A stretch of 9,792 nucleotides of DNA from Acidilobaceae archaeon UBA158 (GCA_002506595.1 DAXV01000002.1:5936-15727); one strand, 5' to 3'. Positions 1 to 7,300 are shown, numbered from the stretch's first letter. Made by a program: numbers and translations. The notes: generated by a model not told the origin, from the sequence alone.

Positions 1-35
1 AATCTCTCTACTTAAAGGAATCCTTTAGAATAATA

Positions 36-1211
36 TCAGAAACTCTTATCAATAATTATAAATTCTTTTTTACCTATTCTAGTTAATCCATAAATTAATC
101 CTAGACCTTCCAATAAACCAAATATTGGTAAGGTTATTATATATCTTAGCTTACCTGATTTCTTTACACCGTAAATATAAACAGTCCAATACACAACACT
201 GCTTGGTATTAAAATCAAGACAGCAGTATAATAATTAACAAAAGGAAGCAATATCCATAATCCAATTAAGCCAAGAGTTCTGGAAAAAGTTTTAATGGCT
301 ATAATAAATCTCATGGTTACCGGCGCATATCTAGAATCTTCCATCATACCAGAATACCATCTAGCTCTCTGTTTTATTAAATCTTTTATAGAATTTGGAC
401 TTAAGATGCTAACCTTTGTATTGCTTTGCCAAGTTTTGCCTTTATTTTTGACTACATCTATGGAAAAAAGGAAGTCTTCAACCTTACTAGGCTTATCAAA
501 TGCATTAACATCTAAAAGGAATGAACCTTTAACTCCTAATAGTTCGCCATGGAGTCCTACATATGGTTTTCTAACTAAACCTGTAAAAAACCTAAAAAAT
601 GAAATGTCGTCTAGATATCTAGCAAAATCCATAATGTATGCCATATAAGATTTACCTTTTCTAGGTAAAAGAACAGGATTAAAGGCTACATAACCTTTCT
701 TTTCGTAGTATGGTATTTCATATAAGAAAGAGTTATTCAATATTAAATTATCATCATCAAGAAATACATACCAAAAATCTGGTTTAACAAAATTTTGAAC
801 AAAATACCTTAGAGCCCTTCCCTTTCCAAATAAATCCTTTCTAAAGGATTTAGGAACTATAACAAGATTAATTCCATTTAATTTAGAAAGTTCTTCCTGT
901 AGCTCTGCCCCCTCATCTATAACAAGGTATGTAGGTATTTTCAATTTTTTATGATAATTTATGTTTTTATAGAGAACATTCTTAACTTTTTTGCTTGCTA
1001 TGCTGACAATAACTAAAGCGACATTGCTTGCCCTTTCTTTTTCTTTCTTGGAATTATATATTGTTAAGGTAATTATAAGAACAATTGCATATGCAGAAAT
1101 TGCAGTCCAATCAGCAGCAACTGCATATTTAAGATAAGGAGATGAAGAAAATGCATTATTAGCTGCAAGTTCAGTATTTTTTACAACTTGAATTATATTT
1201 TCAATCGCCAA
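36..1211 (-). CDS. Membrane-anchored family 2 glycosyltransferase
   Basis: This 391-residue protein is a predicted processive-type GT2 (GT-A fold) glycosyltransferase that would move a sugar from a nucleotide donor on the cytoplasmic face of the membrane. Visible marks are a hydrophobic anchor at about residues 36-52, KGRALRYF near 130-137, the metal/nucleotide-binding LDDDN at 151-155, an ED pair at 245-246 in the position of the catalytic-base acid, and QRARW at 281-285, the (Q/R)xxRW signature of membrane GT2 enzymes. About three hydrophobic segments follow at 312-328, 329-347 and 357-376. The start is TTG, supported by an AGGTG Shine-Dalgarno site about six bases upstream. The architecture resembles egghead-like and cellulose-synthase-like enzymes, but donor and acceptor cannot be read from the sequence. 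Likely roles are lipid- or surface-glycan assembly. It is divergent from the trmJ-like gene. Family call is firm; substrate unknown. Confidence 0.85.
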   Translation of the reverse strand: MAIENIIQVVKNTELAANNAFSSSPYLKYAVAADWTAISAYAIVLIITLTIYNSKKEKERASNVALVIVSIASKKVKNVLYKNINYHKKLKIPTYLVIDEGAELQEELSKLNGINLVIVPKSFRKDLFGKGRALRYFVQNFVKPDFWYVFLDDDNLILNNSFLYEIPYYEKKGYVAFNPVLLPRKGKSYMAYIMDFARYLDDISFFRFFTGLVRKPYVGLHGELLGVKGSFLLDVNAFDKPSKVEDFLFSIDVVKNKGKTWQSNTKVSILSPNSIKDLIKQRARWYSGMMEDSRYAPVTMRFIIAIKTFSRTLGLIGLWILLPFVNYYTAVLILIPSSVVYWTVYIYGVKKSGKLRYIITLPIFGLLEGLGLIYGLTRIGKKEFIIIDKSF

Positions 1212-1261
1212 TTTCTACACCTTTTTAAATTCTATATTTATTGAATAAAAAAGCTTTCCTA

Positions 1262-1270
1262 CTTTATAAC
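1262..1270 (-). promoter_or_regulatory. Candidate TATA box for the glycosyltransferase gene
   Basis: On the minus strand this reads GTTATAAAG. A start of transcription about 26 bases downstream would fall near 1240, giving a leader of roughly 30 bases that contains the AGGTG ribosome-binding site ahead of the TTG start at 1211. The background is A+T rich, so chance matches are common; this is the best-placed one. Confidence 0.35.
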
Positions 1271-1365
1271 TAATTGATTTTAAATAGTTTGACTTAAAAT
1301 ATATTTTAATCTATAACAATAATGTAAATCCTTAATTAATCATATAATAGAGACGTTAATTTGTA

Positions 1366-1374
1366 GTATATAAG
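1366..1374 (+). promoter_or_regulatory. TATA box for the trmJ-like gene
   Basis: GTATATAAG is a good archaeal box A match. Transcription would begin near 1396, leaving a leader of about 22 bases. That leader contains GGAG at 1408-1411, six bases before the ATG at 1418, a well-spaced Shine-Dalgarno site. Confidence 0.5.
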
Positions 1375-1417
1375 AAAATAAACCATAATAATATTCTATT
1401 TAAATTAGGAGAAAGAA

Positions 1418-2146
1418 ATGAAAACATTGAGATTAATAATGGTAGGAATAGAAGGATCAGTAAATTTAGGGTATTTGCTAAGGCTTTCGGAAAACTTTGA
1501 TGTTGATGAGATATATTTGGTGTCCCCGCTTGCAAGTGCATACGAGTCTTCTCGATGGGCTGTAAAAGCTTCAAATAAAATATATGATGTTAATGTTGTT
1601 GATAATCTAGATAAGGCATTAGAAGGTGTAGATTTATCTATATGTACTTCAGATGAAAGCTCCGCAAGAGATGTTTTAAGAATTCCCATTACATCAAGAC
1701 AACTTTCAGAACTTGCAGAAAAAGTTAATGGAAGAGTAGCATTGGTTTTGGGCAGAGAAAGTGTGGGTCTAACAAGGGATGAATTAAAGAAATGCAATTT
1801 ATTATGCACAATACCATCATCAAAAAAATATACAGCGTTAAATGTATCAAACGCTGGCGCAATAATGTTATATGAGCTTTATTTAGCTAAAAATAAAAAA
1901 TCTGAATTTGAGCTTGCAGATAAAAAAACTATTGATCTTATAGAGGCATATGCAAAGGCATTAGTTTATGATTCATTTGAACCAAAAGAATTAGAAGACA
2001 TAATAATTGCAGTTAGAAAAGTTGTGTCCAAATCTGAAAAAGGAGAAGCAAGTAGAATACTGAAATTTATAAGTAAAATATGTTTGAAATATGGATGTAA
2101 GGATAAGTTAGGAGAATATATTACAAACGATATAAAAAATGAATAA
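1418..2146 (+). CDS. trmJ: SPOUT (SpoU/TrmJ-type) tRNA 2'-O-methyltransferase
   Basis: This 242-residue protein belongs to the SpoU/TrmH class of SPOUT methyltransferases, which transfer a methyl group from SAM to a ribose 2'-OH through a trefoil-knot fold. All three class motifs are present: motif 1 as SVNLGYLLRLSENF (residues 14-27, with N16 and R22), motif 2 as ALVLGRESVGLT (108-119), and motif 3 as IPSS...YTALNVSNAGAI (132-149). An overall N-terminal SPOUT domain with a short helical tail of about 80 residues matches the TrmJ subfamily, whose crenarchaeal member acts on position 32 of the tRNA anticodon loop. That specificity is inferred from family membership, not shown by residues I can read. 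ATG start with GGAG six bases upstream. It converges on abcE1 with only 28 bases between the stop codons. It could instead be another SpoU-class RNA methylase. Confidence 0.82.
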   Translation: MKTLRLIMVGIEGSVNLGYLLRLSENFDVDEIYLVSPLASAYESSRWAVKASNKIYDVNVVDNLDKALEGVDLSICTSDESSARDVLRIPITSRQLSELAEKVNGRVALVLGRESVGLTRDELKKCNLLCTIPSSKKYTALNVSNAGAIMLYELYLAKNKKSEFELADKKTIDLIEAYAKALVYDSFEPKELEDIIIAVRKVVSKSEKGEASRILKFISKICLKYGCKDKLGEYITNDIKNE

Positions 2147-2174
2147 TTAAAGATCTGTTCATAAAGATTTATTA

Positions 2175-3989
2175 TTATACTGTAGCATAAAATTCGCCTT
2201 TTGTTTTTTGCATTCTGTCTAAATAAGAACCCTCCTTATTTATTCTAGGCCTGCCACTTTCTGCGTCTCTTCTGATAGTGATTTTTAGCTCTGATAGAAG
2301 TTGATTCATAGCTTTTTTAGTATCCTTAGGAACTTCAGCATGGCCATAAATACCTGGATTACCATTAAATACAATTATTCTATCGCTTATAAAATCAAGT
2401 ATAATTATATCATGTTCTGCGACAAAAGCTGTAACCTTCCTTATTTCTGTTAATCTTCTAATTATTTTAGCTACTGCAAGTCTTTCTTCAACATCTAAAT
2501 GTGCAGAAGGCTCATCTAGTAAATAAAGATCTGCGTTTGAGCTTAATGATGCAGCGATAGCAAGCTTTTGCATTTCTCCTCCACTTAAAGATCTTGCTTC
2601 TCTATCGAACATCCTATTTAAGTTTAACTTTTGTATTAACTCTAAATACAACCACGAGTTAGGAATAATTGACTCAGGGTTTGCGTTTCTTAATATATCC
2701 TCAACGGTTAATCCTTCAGGAAACATTTCAGGACCAATGTATTGTGGTTTATAACTAATTTTAAGTTCTTTATATGCTATAATATTACCGTTTTCTGGTT
2801 TTATTTCTCCTGCTAGGAATTTAATGAAAGTAGTTTTTCCTATGGCATTTGGCCCAATAATTCCGATAACTTCTCCATTCATAACATATCCTGAGTCTAC
2901 ATCTAATTTAAATGAGCCTCTTGATATATTTACATTATCCCATTCCAAATATTTATATGGTTTATAATTTGTATCAACTATGCCTTCTGAAGCAATTTTT
3001 CTAAATTGTATGGGCTCCTTTCTAATTCTCATGTTTTCTGAAGGCAAATAACCATCTAAATAATTGTTTATTCCAACCCTTACTCCATAAGGCTTTGAAA
3101 CAATACCATAGACTCCAGGGTCTCCATATATTATATGTATGAAATCACTTAGATAGTCTAAAACAGCTAAATCGTGTTCAACTATCAAAAAGTATTTATT
3201 TCCTTTAGCTTCATTCATTATTAGCTTAGAAACGTTTATCCTTTCTTTAACATCTAGATAGCTACTAGGTTCATCAAATATATAGATATCAGCTTCTTTG
3301 CTTAATGTAGCTGCTATTACTAATTTTTGAAGTTCCCCACCGCTTAAATTTCTCACATCTCTATCAAAAATTTTATCTAAATGTAATTGTTTGCCTAAAT
3401 CTAATGCTATACCTCTTTCATCAGCCTTTTGCAATAAAGTTTTAACATCACCCTTTAAATGCCTTGGAACTAAGTCTATATATTGTATTTTATGGGCTGC
3501 TCTGATTTTTTTATTGGCTAATTTTTGAAAATATGTTTGCAATTCGCTGCCCCTAAATCTTTTTATAATTTCATCGTATTCTACTTGTCTATCTAAAATT
3601 CCTAAATTTGGTTTTATTTCTCCTGCAAGAATTTTTATAGCAGTAGTTTTTCCAGTTCCATTTTTACCTAAAATACCTACAACTTGACCTGCCTTAGGTA
3701 TAGGCAAACCATATAGTTTGAATCCGTTTACTGAATACCTATGAACAGCTTCTTCTTCAAGTTCTTCAGGTAAATTAACTATTGATATGGCATCAAAAGG
3801 ACAGGCTTTTATACATAAGCCACAACCTATACAAATATCTTCATATATTGTAGGTTTACCTTTAGATGCCATATCGGCATCTATTGCAATACCTTTCTTG
3901 CTTTTATTAATAGGGCAAACACTTATGCATTCGTAGTTGCATTTTTTTGGTTTGCAGCTGTCTTCATCTATTACTGCAACTCTTACCAT
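2175..3989 (-). CDS. abcE1: ABCE1/RLI ribosome-recycling ATPase
   Basis: ABCE1 splits post-termination ribosomes into subunits, with archaeal release factor/Pelota, using ATP-driven closure of twin nucleotide-binding domains. Numbered from the ATG at 3989 (604 residues), the N-terminal iron-sulfur domain carries eight cysteines (C12, C17, C21, C25, C53, C56, C59, C63), the two [4Fe-4S] cluster sets. NBD1 has Walker A GKNGTGKT (108-115), signature LSGGE (215-219), Walker B ending FDEP (about 238-241) and EHD (271-273). NBD2 has GPNAIGKTT (379-387), LSGGE (468-472), LDEP (491-494) and EHD (525-527). Length and order are those of the intact family. An upstream in-frame GTG at 3996-3998 would add three residues, but it lies inside AGGTG, which sits six bases from the ATG and is better read as the ribosome-binding site. 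The hydrolase gene lies 73 bases upstream on the same strand. Confidence 0.97.
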   Translation of the reverse strand: MVRVAVIDEDSCKPKKCNYECISVCPINKSKKGIAIDADMASKGKPTIYEDICIGCGLCIKACPFDAISIVNLPEELEEEAVHRYSVNGFKLYGLPIPKAGQVVGILGKNGTGKTTAIKILAGEIKPNLGILDRQVEYDEIIKRFRGSELQTYFQKLANKKIRAAHKIQYIDLVPRHLKGDVKTLLQKADERGIALDLGKQLHLDKIFDRDVRNLSGGELQKLVIAATLSKEADIYIFDEPSSYLDVKERINVSKLIMNEAKGNKYFLIVEHDLAVLDYLSDFIHIIYGDPGVYGIVSKPYGVRVGINNYLDGYLPSENMRIRKEPIQFRKIASEGIVDTNYKPYKYLEWDNVNISRGSFKLDVDSGYVMNGEVIGIIGPNAIGKTTFIKFLAGEIKPENGNIIAYKELKISYKPQYIGPEMFPEGLTVEDILRNANPESIIPNSWLYLELIQKLNLNRMFDREARSLSGGEMQKLAIAASLSSNADLYLLDEPSAHLDVEERLAVAKIIRRLTEIRKVTAFVAEHDIIILDFISDRIIVFNGNPGIYGHAEVPKDTKKAMNQLLSELKITIRRDAESGRPRINKEGSYLDRMQKTKGEFYATV

Positions 3990-3995
3990 CTTTTG

Positions 3996-4000
3996 CACCT
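3996..4000 (-). promoter_or_regulatory. Shine-Dalgarno site deciding the abcE1 start
   Basis: AGGTG on the minus strand lies six bases before the ATG at 3987-3989. The longest open frame would use the GTG inside this motif as the start; the ATG is the better choice and gives the usual short N-terminus before the first cluster cysteine. Confidence 0.65.
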
Positions 4001-4033
4001 AATTTATTTTGCATCTTTTAAAAAGAATTAGAA

Positions 4034-4045
4034 AGTTTTAAAACT
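4034..4045 (-). promoter_or_regulatory. Candidate TATA box for abcE1
   Basis: AGTTTTAAAACT, a 12-base perfect palindrome, would place the transcript start near 4013 and leave a leader of about 24 bases including AGGTG. A second box, CTTTTTAAAA at 4016-4025 (minus strand), is closer, but would start the transcript around 3994, downstream of the ribosome-binding site. Co-transcription from the hydrolase gene is also possible. Confidence 0.35.
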
Positions 4046-4062
4046 ATATTGTATGAGTTAAA

Positions 4063-4749
4063 TTAAAAATTGAATTCATATTTTTCTCCAGGCTTTAATA
4101 TAACTACATTAGTATTTAGACCTCTTGATATAACTATTTTCTTAAACTCTTCAGGATCTCCATATAATACCGGGAATGTGCCATAGTGCATGGGTATTGC
4201 AACTTTAGGTTTAATCATTTCAACAGCTTTAGCTGCTTCGTTATGATCCATAGTAAAATGACCTCCTATAGGTAATAAAGCGATATCTGGCTTATATATC
4301 TCTCCAATTAATTGCATCTCTGACATAATTCCAGTATCTCCAGCATGATATATTGTTCCTTCTTTTGTTATGATAACAGCTCCTGTTGGTTCTCCATAAC
4401 CTTCACTGCTATGATTTGCTGGAACTAATGCTATTTTTATGTTGTCGATAATAATAGGTCCTCCCATATTACCCCCTATAGCTCTATTTTCATCGTTTAA
4501 CTTTTGTGCTATATAATTAGCTAGCTCAAAGATAGCAACAACTTTTGATTTGGGATTATTCTTCATTATTTCTAAAGTATCTCCTATGTGATCATCATGA
4601 CCATGTGTTAAAACTATTAGATCTACATCTTTAATTTTTTCTGGTTTTATTACTGATCTTGGATTTGTAACCCATGGGTCTATTAATATTTTTTTACCAT
4701 CGGAATTTATTTCAAATGCTGAATGACCATAATAAACTAAACTACCCAA
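4063..4749 (-). CDS. UPF0173-type metal-dependent hydrolase (metallo-beta-lactamase fold)
   Basis: This is a compact metallo-beta-lactamase-fold enzyme of about 228 residues, the usual size of the UPF0173 group. Numbered from the TTG at 4749, it shows the early YGHSAF (about 7-12), HGHDDH (49-54) as the HxHxDH metal motif, NHSS with H113, GDTG with D138 as the bridging aspartate, GGHFTMD (H164) and MHYGTFP with H188, which together supply a dinuclear metal site. No signal peptide or RNase J/CPSF (beta-CASP) insertion is seen, so it is probably a small-molecule hydrolase in the cytoplasm; substrate is unknown for the family. The open frame extends four codons upstream to another TTG (4761), but GGTGAG lies in that extension about six bases before the 4749 TTG, and the shorter start gives the typical few residues ahead of GHS. 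Confidence 0.88.
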   Translation of the reverse strand: MGSLVYYGHSAFEINSDGKKILIDPWVTNPRSVIKPEKIKDVDLIVLTHGHDDHIGDTLEIMKNNPKSKVVAIFELANYIAQKLNDENRAIGGNMGGPIIIDNIKIALVPANHSSEGYGEPTGAVIITKEGTIYHAGDTGIMSEMQLIGEIYKPDIALLPIGGHFTMDHNEAAKAVEMIKPKVAIPMHYGTFPVLYGDPEEFKKIVISRGLNTNVVILKPGEKYEFNF

Positions 4750-4761
4750 CTTGCTCACCAA

Positions 4762-4822
4762 ATAAATTTTATATTATGCGAGAATATTAAGTTTTAATTT
4801 AATTTTTTGTTTGGGGAGATAA
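4762..4822. promoter_or_regulatory. Short divergent promoter region between hydrolase and map
   Basis: Only 61-73 bases separate the two divergent starts. TATA-like runs lie at 4767-4777 (TTTATATTAT core, plus strand) and at about 4789-4801 (TTAAATTAAAACTT on the minus strand). With normal archaeal spacing, the first would drive map from near 4798 and the second the hydrolase from near 4769, so the two promoters would interlock. The A+T bias makes the exact boxes uncertain. map has GGGGAGAT at 4813-4820 as a strong ribosome-binding site. Confidence 0.4.
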
Positions 4823-5728
4823 ATGTTTAGTAATGAGGAAATAGAAAAACTGATTAAAGCAGGTAAAATAGGTGCTGAGGCAAGAGATCTTGGTGCATCA
4901 TTAGTAAAGCCCGGTGCCAGTTCTAGAGAAATATGTGATGAGGTTGAAAACTATATTGTAAAAAAGGGAGCTAATATTGCTTTTCCGTGTAATTTATCAA
5001 TTAATGAGATAGCGGCACATTACACTCCTGGTATAGAAGATGATATGAAAATACCAGATATAGGTGTTATAAAAATAGACGTAGGGGCTAGTGTTGATGG
5101 ATATTTATCTGATACTGCAACATCAGTTGTTATTGGAGATCAGTTTAAGGAACTTGCCCAATCTGTAAAGAAGGCACTTGAGAATGTGATTAGTATAATG
5201 AAGCCTAATATCTCAATTTATGATATAGGAAAAACAATAGAAATGTCAATTAAGAGTGGAGGATTCAAGCCAATAAAAAATTTAACAGGACATACGATAT
5301 CAAGGTATAATTTACATGCTGGAGAAAGCATACCGAATTATCCTGATAGAACAATGTTTTATAAAAGATTAAGACCTGGAACGCAAGTTGCCATAGAACC
5401 TTTTGGAACTTTTGGTAAAGGATTTGTAATAGATGGTCCAAAAGCTTTTATATATTCATTAACTGGCAGAAAGCCAAAGGCAATTTCTGAAGATGCCAAG
5501 CTATTATTAGATTATATAGAAAAAAATTATAGTACTCTACCATTTGCTGCAAGGTGGTTAGCAAAAGAATTTGAGCAATCAAAGATTGAGCATTTAATAA
5601 ATGAGCTGGTTAGGCAGAAGGCTTTAGTAGATTATCCAATACTTATCGAGGCAGGCAAGGGAATAGTTGCTCAATATGAGCATACATTTTTGATTCTTAA
5701 TGATAAAGTAATTGTAACTACACTCTGA
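4823..5728 (+). CDS. map: Methionine aminopeptidase, type 2
   Basis: The enzyme removes the initiator methionine from nascent proteins in the cytoplasm. The 301-residue chain has the pita-bread metallopeptidase layout: H66 in AAHYTPG (substrate contact), dinuclear metal ligands D86 (KIDVG) and D97 (LSDTA), H157 (TGHTI), E192 (IEPFGT) and E286 (QYEHTF), and a conserved second histidine H165 (LHAGE). The insertion between the E192 strand and the final glutamate, roughly 205-275, with its helical subdomain, and the lack of any N-terminal zinc domain, mark the archaeal type 2 form. The ATG at 4823 follows GGGGAG by four bases and is the only sensible start. Length is normal for archaeal MetAP2. 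It is transcribed alone and followed by a 100-base gap. All catalytic residues are present. Confidence 0.96.
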   Translation: MFSNEEIEKLIKAGKIGAEARDLGASLVKPGASSREICDEVENYIVKKGANIAFPCNLSINEIAAHYTPGIEDDMKIPDIGVIKIDVGASVDGYLSDTATSVVIGDQFKELAQSVKKALENVISIMKPNISIYDIGKTIEMSIKSGGFKPIKNLTGHTISRYNLHAGESIPNYPDRTMFYKRLRPGTQVAIEPFGTFGKGFVIDGPKAFIYSLTGRKPKAISEDAKLLLDYIEKNYSTLPFAARWLAKEFEQSKIEHLINELVRQKALVDYPILIEAGKGIVAQYEHTFLILNDKVIVTTL

Positions 5729-5828
5729 TTTACTCATATTTTATAAAGATATTAGATTGTAAATTAATATTTCCAAAATAATTTTTAATATTTGTTATAA
5801 TCTTTAAGCTCTGGATAAAAACAAAACT
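5729..5828 (+). promoter_or_regulatory. Gap with candidate promoter for the membrane-protein pair
   Basis: TTTTTAATA at 5782-5790 would start transcription near 5812, while TTATAAT around 5795-5801 would start it near 5824-5829, almost at the GTG start of the next gene and therefore leaderless. No RNA gene or hairpin terminator is evident here. Confidence 0.35.
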
Positions 5829-6974
5829 GTGGGGGAAAAAATAGGAACGGTGGGTCTATTGGTCGGTATTACAGCTATAGAAAATTGGGTTTATCTGCTA
5901 ATTAACGTAGTATGGGTGTTGATATTTGTCTTATATTTATTCGGCTTTGGGAACTACTTGCAAGTATATTGGTGGAAAGCCGATATAAAGAATAAACTTG
6001 CAATTTTAAACGATATGGCTAATACTGCCAGAAATAAAACTATTGAATTTATGAATAAAAACAAGGCAAAAGATGCTTCTAAGACTTTAGATAGGCTTAT
6101 TGACTTTTTTGCTATAGATCCAGTTAATATAGAGCCTACTGATATAATAAACAGATTAAGACATATTGTTAATTTAAGAGATACTAAATTCAAACAAACA
6201 TTTGAAATATCAATGCCAGAAGCTAATGATGTTACTAGAAGTATTGCATCTACGGCAGCTGAAATATCATCTGCGTTGTTTTTAATATATAAATATGTTC
6301 AACATATATTATTGAGTAGTGACAAGACTAAAAATTGGTACATGATTATGTATCTTTCTTTAATGATGCCACAGATTATGCAGATTGCTAACATTTATAG
6401 AAAAGCTCTAGATGATTTTCTAGAAGGAGTTCCTGTTGGAGATGGGGCAGGCCCAATTGTTGCGCTTAAGTTAAGCAACTATAAAACAGATTGGAGGGAA
6501 ATAGATGAAGACACGGTTTCAACAGAAACAGAATATAATGGTAGAAAAATAATACTTGTTAAAGCTAAAGGTCCAGGATCAACTGTTGGAAGACCTGGAG
6601 AAGCAACAGCAAAAATAATTAAAGAGGCCTTAGCTAAAGGAGAAAAAGTTTCATTACTGATAACTGTTGATGCTGCATTAAAGTTTGAAGGAGAAGAAAC
6701 AGGTAGCGTAGCAGAAGGAGTTGGTGCAGCTATAGGAGATCCAGGCCCTGAAAAAATCATGTTTGAAAGAATAGCAACAGAATACAATATACCTTTGAGA
6801 GCAGTTATAGTTAAAATGGGAATGGATGAAGCTATAATGGCAATGGATAAGAAAATATTAGATGGTACAGACAAGGCTGTTGAAAGAGTTAAACAAATAA
6901 TAGAAGAAGAATCAAAACCAGGAGAAACAGTAGTTATTGCCGGTATTGGCAATACATCAGGTGTTGGGCAATGA
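5829..6974 (+). CDS. DUF1512-like membrane protein of unknown function
   Basis: I recognise this 381-residue protein as a likely member of the archaeal DUF1512 family, whose function is unknown. It has one clear membrane segment (about 18-40), then a helical region with two more moderately hydrophobic stretches (about 145-162 and 170-190), a GDGAGP motif at 204-209, and a strongly glycine- and acid-rich C-terminal domain: GPGSTVGRPGEA (248-259), an acidic run DAALKFEGEETG (281-292), GDPGPE (303-308) and GIGNTSG (372-378). The spacing of loops in that domain suggests a ligand- or nucleotide-binding alpha/beta fold, which is inference; no Walker, HxHxDH or DGA/RHR signature is seen. The GTG at 5829 lacks an upstream Shine-Dalgarno site and may be leaderless; a TTG at 5859 preceded by GGTGG is an alternative that removes ten residues. 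Its stop overlaps the next gene. Confidence 0.8.
   Translation: MGEKIGTVGLLVGITAIENWVYLLINVVWVLIFVLYLFGFGNYLQVYWWKADIKNKLAILNDMANTARNKTIEFMNKNKAKDASKTLDRLIDFFAIDPVNIEPTDIINRLRHIVNLRDTKFKQTFEISMPEANDVTRSIASTAAEISSALFLIYKYVQHILLSSDKTKNWYMIMYLSLMMPQIMQIANIYRKALDDFLEGVPVGDGAGPIVALKLSNYKTDWREIDEDTVSTETEYNGRKIILVKAKGPGSTVGRPGEATAKIIKEALAKGEKVSLLITVDAALKFEGEETGSVAEGVGAAIGDPGPEKIMFERIATEYNIPLRAVIVKMGMDEAIMAMDKKILDGTDKAVERVKQIIEEESKPGETVVIAGIGNTSGVGQ
6959..6963 (+). promoter_or_regulatory. Internal Shine-Dalgarno site for the 6971 gene
   Basis: AGGTG sits seven bases before the ATG at 6971, inside the last codons of the upstream gene (those encoding the SGVG tail). It confirms that the overlapping small gene is translated from the same message. 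Confidence 0.6.
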
Positions 6975-7270
6975 GCAGCTTTTTTGGTATAAACTTTTAT
7001 TATCAGGCTATTTTACTCTTGGTAGTTTTAGTTATAGTAATATTATTAACTATAAGACAAGCAAATGAATTAAGAAAACTAGTTGAGACACAAAAAAGAC
7101 CAAAATTCGTTACAGTAGAGGATTGTAACGGTATGATTACAACTAGAGATTTTAGGCAAGGTGATTTTGTTGGATTAATGGAAGGCCCATGTGATAACAA
7201 CGGTAACATAAGAAAAATAGTGGGTATTTATGCAATTAAGGAAGAAAAAACAAAGAATAGAAGATTTTAG
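6971..7270 (+). CDS. Small single-span membrane protein paired with the DUF1512-like gene
   Basis: I do not recognise a named family for this 99-residue protein. It has one long hydrophobic helix at about residues 9-27, then a short charged linker and a soluble C-terminal part of about 70 residues with two cysteines (C52, C74), a stretch RDFRQGDFVGLMEGP (59-73) that looks like a small beta fold, and a lysine/arginine-rich end. The positive charge after the helix suggests the C-terminal part faces the cytoplasm. Its ATG overlaps the upstream stop as ATGA and has its own AGGTG site, so the two proteins are very likely co-translated and probably act together at the membrane. The coding call rests on overlap, ribosome-binding site and protein-like composition; function is unknown. 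Confidence 0.75.
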   Translation: MSSFFGINFYYQAILLLVVLVIVILLTIRQANELRKLVETQKRPKFVTVEDCNGMITTRDFRQGDFVGLMEGPCDNNGNIRKIVGIYAIKEEKTKNRRF

Positions 7271-7300
7271 TTATGTTTACAATAACCGTTTTTAATTATC

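Larger units (their letters stand above)
1212..1417. other. Divergent intergenic promoter region
   Basis: This 206-base stretch separates the glycosyltransferase gene (leftward) from the trmJ-like gene (rightward). It is almost entirely A and T. I find a plausible TATA element for each direction but no tRNA, no C/D-box sRNA motif pair, no convincing open frame and no obvious operator repeat. Confidence 0.6.

Noticed and set aside
13..27. Perfect inverted repeat TAAAGGA-A-TCCTTTA downstream of the glycosyltransferase gene
   Set aside because: The loop would be one base, so it cannot form a hairpin terminator, and short palindromes are frequent in such A+T-rich DNA. No adjacent promoter suggests an operator.
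295..648. Plus-strand open frame of 117 codons
   Set aside because: It lies wholly inside the glycosyltransferase gene in antisense, has no ribosome-binding site and its protein has no recognisable features.
1498..1520. TGATGAG resembling a C box of a C/D guide RNA
   Set aside because: It falls in trmJ coding sequence and no CTGA D box with suitable spacing or terminal stem is seen nearby.
1405..1809. Minus-strand open frames over the trmJ-like gene (also 1356-1574)
   Set aside because: They are antisense to a gene with all three SPOUT motifs, with serine/leucine-rich composition typical of shadows.
4063..4749. RNase J / CPSF-type nuclease interpretation of the metallo-beta-lactamase protein
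   Set aside because: The protein is only about 228 residues and lacks the beta-CASP domain; motifs and size fit the small UPF0173 hydrolases instead.
6479..6952. Minus-strand open frame of 157 codons (also 5954-6193)
   Set aside because: Antisense to the DUF1512-like gene; composition is a mirror of its glycine- and acid-rich domain and there is no start signal.
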